Source: JADLBR01 sp020847615
GTDB lineage: Bacteria > Verrucomicrobiota > Verrucomicrobiia > JADLBR01
Assembly: GCA_026646655.1 (NCBI GenBank)
Contig: JAPKHT010000191.1
Location: 1 to 9,036 of the forward strand
Direction: 5' to 3'
DNA: 9,036 nucleotides
Shown: piece after piece, positions 6,830-9,036 of the stretch
Layout of the letters: each line of letters begins with the position of its first letter
How positions within the stretch are numbered: position 1 is the first letter of the stretch
Translations under genes and position numbers: made by a program
The notes under the pieces: model-generated
The model's database searches: none
What the model saw: the letters and a program-made list of their open reading frames with translations, nothing else
Told to the model about the DNA's origin: nothing

Positions 6830-7404
6830 CGCGCGCCCTGGACGATGTTCTGCGCGCGGTCGATCAGGGGCTGGAGCTCCATTTTGACCTCGGCGCTGGT
6901 GTCCCTGAAGAACGAGGTCGTGCCCTCGCGGATCACGCGATGGATCACTTCCGGGCTGATGTCGGGCGCCGCTAGATCCGGGTTGCGCTGGTGGAAGCGC
7001 TCGAGTTCCTGCATGGCGACGCTCAGGTGGCGGGCGCGGGTCTCGGGGGCCATCCTGTTGAATGCCTCGGCAAACTCCTTCATGCCCTTGGGCAACGAGA
7101 GGTCGATGTATAGGAGGCGCTCCTCCTCGGTCATCGTGGCCTGCATGTGGCGCAGGGGTTTGGCGAATTGGACCCTCTGGCGCTCCTCGAAATCGAGCTG
7201 GTTGAGGCGGCGCGCGAGTTCCTCGACGATCCGGCGGCGGTCGCGCGAGGGCATGTCATCCCCCAGGGGGTGGGACTCGATGTAGGCGAGGGTCTTCTCT
7301 GCGGTCGGGCAGGCGACGCGCGCGGCGCCCACGCCGCCCGAGACGGCCAGCCAGATTCCCGCGATGATCGCGCCAGCGGCTAACCAGGCAGTCCAGCGGT
7401 TCAT
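6826..7404 (-). CDS. Membrane-anchored helical protein of unknown function
   Basis: I do not recognise this 192-residue protein. Residues 6-28 form one hydrophobic segment after MNRW, either an uncleaved signal anchor or a signal peptide, so the rest should lie in the periplasm. The remainder is charged and predicted by eye to be mostly helical, with many Arg and Glu. Three similar short stretches recur: LDFEERQRV (70-78), MTEEERLLY (91-99) and MAPETRARH (118-126), each following the scheme hydrophobic-x-x-E-x-R. One cysteine (C32) lies just after the membrane segment, but there is no clear lipobox. The ATG at 7404 has no strong ribosome binding site. It is the first gene of the operon, and its TGA overlaps the pseudopilin ATG. 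It may be an accessory subunit of the exporter or partner of the pseudopilin. Confidence 0.75.
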   Translation of the reverse strand: MNRWTAWLAAGAIIAGIWLAVSGGVGAARVACPTAEKTLAYIESHPLGDDMPSRDRRRIVEELARRLNQLDFEERQRVQFAKPLRHMQATMTEEERLLYIDLSLPKGMKEFAEAFNRMAPETRARHLSVAMQELERFHQRNPDLAAPDISPEVIHRVIREGTTSFFRDTSAEVKMELQPLIDRAQNIVQGAR

Positions 7405-7506
7405 TCGAACAGCTAGTTAGCGGATGCAGCAGGCATTGCAAGGAGCGAGGGCCCACCGGGACCCCCGCCCCGATCTTGGGTTTGCGTGGCGCCGCGTTGC
7501 GGGGGG

Positions 7507-7515
7507 TGCTAGGAT
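7507..7515 (+). promoter_or_regulatory. Candidate extended -10 promoter element for the sugar-nucleotide genes
   Basis: TGCTAGGAT has the TGn extension directly before TAGGAT, which matches 4 of 6 positions of TATAAT. It would start transcription near 7521 and give a leader of about 80 bases containing the hairpin at 7541-7561. The nearest -35-like box, TTGCGT at 7482-7487, is 22 bases upstream, which is too far for a standard promoter, so the call depends on the extended -10 alone. Confidence 0.3.
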
Positions 7516-7584
7516 CGCAGAAAGGGCCGAGTCCGCCGACGGTGTGGCGCCATGCCACGTCCGCGGGCCGGGCACGCCGGACAC

Positions 7585-7590
7585 AAGGAG
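7585..7590 (+). promoter_or_regulatory. Ribosome binding site deciding the dehydratase start
   Basis: AAGGAG lies 9 bases before the ATG at 7600, an almost ideal site and spacing. It supports 7600 over the upstream in-frame ATG at 7552, whose 16 extra residues (PRPRAGHAGHK and so on) do not belong to the Rossmann fold. Confidence 0.7.
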
Positions 7591-7599
7591 CAAGAGCAG

Positions 7600-8580
7600 A
7601 TGCGCGATCGGGTCGTGGTGGTGACGGGCGCTGGAGGGTTCATCGGGTCGCACCTGGCCGAGCATCTGGTGCGCGAGGGCGCGCGCGTGAGGGCCTTCGT
7701 TCACTACAGATCGGACGGGGGGCTGGGCTGGCTCGGCGAGAGCCCTCTGGCGCGGGACATGGAGATCATCGCGGGGGACATACGGGAACCCGAGAGGATC
7801 CGCGAGGCGTGCCGGGGCGCGGGCGCGGTGTTTCACCTCGCGGCCCTGGTCGGGATCCCGTACTCGAAACTGTCTCCGGCGGCCTACATCGCGACCAACG
7901 TGATGGGGACGCACCACGTGCTGGACGCGGCCCGCGAGGGCGGGGCATCGAGCATCGTTGTCGTGTCCACGAGCGAGGTCTACGGGAGCGCGCGGTGCGT
8001 TCCCATGGACGAGGAGCATCCGACGTCGGCGCAGTCTCCGTACGCGGCGACCAAGATAGCGGCGGAGCAATTGGCGCTGAGCTACCACCGGGCCTTCGGT
8101 CTTCCGGTCAGGGTCGTGCGCCCGTTCAACGCGTATGGGCCGCGGCAGTCGGCGCGCGCGGTGATCCCGGCGGTGATCGCGCAGTTCGCGGCCGGGGTGC
8201 GGCCGGTGCGGGTCGGGAACGTGGATCCGACGAGGGATTTCACGTTCGTGACTGATACGGTCAAGGGTCTGGTGGCGGCGTCGGGTTGCGCGGGGCTCGG
8301 GGGGGAGATAGCCAACGTGGGCTCGGGGGCCGAGGTGTCGATCGAGGCGATGATCGTCGCGGTGGCGGGATTGATGGGGGTCGCCCCGGAGTGGGTGTCC
8401 AACGAGTCGCAGCGCCGGTCCGAGGGGATGGAGGTTTCCAGGCTCTGCTGCGATGCGTCGAAGGTCCGGCGGCTGACGGGGTGGGTGCCGCAGGTGGAGT
8501 TCGCGGAGGGTCTGCGGGAAACGATCGGGTGGATCCGATCGAACCTGGGGCGGTATCGCCCGGGCCAGTACGCCGTTTGA
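7600..8580 (+). CDS. NAD-dependent sugar-nucleotide 4,6-dehydratase (LegB-like, extended SDR family)
   Basis: A 326-residue extended short-chain dehydrogenase/reductase. The NAD-binding glycine motif TGAGGFIG is at 9-16, followed by AGDI (58-61), FHLAALVGIPYS (78-89) and the catalytic set STSEVYG at 123-129 (T124, S125, E126) with YAATK (Y148, K152). RPFNAYGPRQSARAVIP (174-190) and DPTRDFTFVTDT (209-220) are the substrate-binding stretches. The whole run closely resembles LegB, the NDP-GlcNAc 4,6-dehydratase that opens legionaminic acid synthesis, and related bacillosamine-type dehydratases; the exact sugar is not proven. Cytoplasmic. A nucleotidyltransferase follows after 7 bases, so the two should act in one pathway feeding a surface glycan. 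No aminotransferase or synthase gene is visible, though the window ends soon after. Confidence 0.87.
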   Translation: MRDRVVVVTGAGGFIGSHLAEHLVREGARVRAFVHYRSDGGLGWLGESPLARDMEIIAGDIREPERIREACRGAGAVFHLAALVGIPYSKLSPAAYIATNVMGTHHVLDAAREGGASSIVVVSTSEVYGSARCVPMDEEHPTSAQSPYAATKIAAEQLALSYHRAFGLPVRVVRPFNAYGPRQSARAVIPAVIAQFAAGVRPVRVGNVDPTRDFTFVTDTVKGLVAASGCAGLGGEIANVGSGAEVSIEAMIVAVAGLMGVAPEWVSNESQRRSEGMEVSRLCCDASKVRRLTGWVPQVEFAEGLRETIGWIRSNLGRYRPGQYAV

Positions 8581-8587
8581 GGTGGCG

Positions 8588-9036
8588 ATGAGGGCGGTGA
8601 TTCTGACCGGTGGACTGGGCGTGCGTCTGCGGCCGCTGACGGAGATGATGCCGAAGCCGCTGTTGCCAATCGGCCCGACGACCGTGGTTGAGATCCTCAT
8701 TCGTCGGCTGGCGGCGTCCGGCGCCAGCGAGGTCTTTTTGGCGGCGGGGCATCGCGCGCAGGACTTCCGGGATTTCGTGGCGCGCACGCCGGACTTGGGC
8801 GTGCCCGTCCGTGTGAGCGAGGAGTCCAAGCCGCTGGGCACGTGCGGGCCGCTCACGCTCCTTGGCGACCGGCTCCGGGAGCCGTTCATTCTCCTCAATG
8901 GCGACATACTCACGACGCTCGATTTTCGTTTGGCCTACGACTACGCGCTCGGCACGGGTGCCGAGCTGACGGCGGTGACGAAGACTCGCTCGCTTGTGAC
9001 AGTCCCTGTTTTGCTCTTTGCGTTCCTTGCGTTCTT
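8588..9036 (+). CDS. Sugar-1-phosphate nucleotidyltransferase, 3' incomplete and probably interrupted
   Basis: Starts at ATG 8588, with GAGGTG at 8579-8584 lying across the dehydratase stop codon as its ribosome binding site. Residues 1-29 (ILTGGLGVRLRPL, then PKPLLPIG) are the nucleotide-binding signature of NTP transferases; the usual threonine in 'GTRL' is valine (V12). SEESKPLGTCGPL (78-89) and LLNGD (102-106, with D106 the expected metal ligand) confirm the Rossmann-like fold. It would join a sugar phosphate to an NTP; which pair is unknown, though a role like PtmE or RmlA beside a 4,6-dehydratase is plausible. After about residue 134 family similarity ceases: the reading becomes VPVLLFAFLAFF, third-position GC falls, and the DNA is a short hairpin plus a 9-base repeat. 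The frame is open to the window end, but the gene is probably broken. Confidence 0.75.
   Translation, partial: MRAVILTGGLGVRLRPLTEMMPKPLLPIGPTTVVEILIRRLAASGASEVFLAAGHRAQDFRDFVARTPDLGVPVRVSEESKPLGTCGPLTLLGDRLREPFILLNGDILTTLDFRLAYDYALGTGAELTAVTKTRSLVTVPVLLFAFLAF
9016..9036. repeat. Nine-base tandem repeat at the window end, preceded by a REP-like hairpin
   Basis: CTTTGCGTT (9016-9024) is followed by CCTTGCGTT (9025-9033) and then CTT, a third unit cut off by the window edge. Just before it, at 8999-9009, is the small inverted repeat ACAG-TCC-CTGT within GTGACAGTCCCTGTTTT. Base composition changes abruptly from the upstream gene at about 8987-8996. Reverse-complemented, the repeat reads AACGCAAGG AACGCAAAG. 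From memory, dispersed repeats of this kind and REP-like 'GACAGTCCCTG' hairpins occur at many sites in some genomes, the latter near REP-associated tyrosine transposases; this is not verified here. Confidence 0.6.

Larger units (their letters stand above)
7405..7599. other. Divergent intergenic region between the exporter operon and the sugar-nucleotide genes
   Basis: These 195 bases must hold the start signals of both flanking operons. Visible structures are GCTA-GT-TAGC at 7412-7421, close before the minus-strand gene, and a hairpin at 7541-7561 (core GTGGC-GCCAT-GCCAC, extended by three outer pairs, two of them G-U) in the probable leader of the plus-strand gene. TTGCAA at 7436-7441 reads as a -35-like box on the minus strand, but no good -10 box follows. 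An in-frame ATG at 7552 lies inside the hairpin and gives an unlikely N-terminus for the dehydratase. I see no small gene or RNA here. Confidence 0.5.

Noticed and set aside
7412..7421. GCTA-GT-TAGC as a possible operator
   Set aside because: The arms are only four bases, with no second copy and no regulator gene nearby; too weak to call a binding site.
7541..7561. Hairpin in the dehydratase leader as a riboswitch or attenuator
   Set aside because: It is a single stem of eight pairs, two of them G-U, with no conserved riboswitch core and no T run; it is recorded only as part of the intergenic region.
7417..8913. Minus-strand open frame of 498 codons opposite the dehydratase and nucleotidyltransferase
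   Set aside because: Extremely rich in Arg, Pro and His with no fold-like pattern, and both plus-strand genes have family motifs and good ribosome binding sites.

Overview
GC-rich bacterial DNA (about two thirds G+C by eye) from a Gram-negative organism that makes lipid A with Kdo. The likeliest source is the Planctomycetes-Verrucomicrobia-Chlamydiae group (Verrucomicrobiota, Kiritimatiellota, Lentisphaerota or Planctomycetota). The best pointer is a short pseudopilin-like protein with a GFTLLE prepilin signal, a 'C-x-NNLRQIG' segment and a C-terminal NVLFVDG segment, a protein style greatly expanded in those phyla. This placement is an inference; no rRNA or marker gene is present.

Left edge (1-141): the last 41 codons of an IS630-family transposase, pointing at the 3' end of the next gene. 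Envelope block (135-4518): a GTGA-overlapping pair on the minus strand, lpxB (lipid-A-disaccharide synthase) then an MsbA-type lipid A flippase, and divergently on the plus strand waaA/kdtA (Kdo transferase). Together these make the lipid A disaccharide, add Kdo and flip the product across the inner membrane.

Middle (4508-7404, minus strand): a very compact four-gene operon, read from right to left: a small membrane-anchored helical protein of unknown function, the pseudopilin-like protein, an ABC-2 type ATPase and its six-helix permease. The first three junctions are ATGA overlaps or a 1-4 base step, and the permease has a strong ribosome binding site lying over the ATPase stop codon. This is the least explained part of the window and the best candidate for an undescribed system. 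Its last gene overlaps the end of waaA by 11 bases, tail to tail.

Right block (7600-9036, plus strand): after a 195-base divergent intergenic region, a LegB-like NAD-dependent sugar-nucleotide 4,6-dehydratase and, 7 bases later, a sugar-1-phosphate nucleotidyltransferase. These are nucleotide-sugar genes for surface glycan synthesis, which suits the lipid A/Kdo neighbourhood. The nucleotidyltransferase seems to be interrupted near residue 134-140: the sequence turns into a small REP-like hairpin followed by a 9-base tandem repeat that runs off the window.

Both window edges therefore fall in repetitive or mobile sequence, which is where a metagenomic contig would typically break. No tRNA, rRNA, CRISPR array or riboswitch was recognised.
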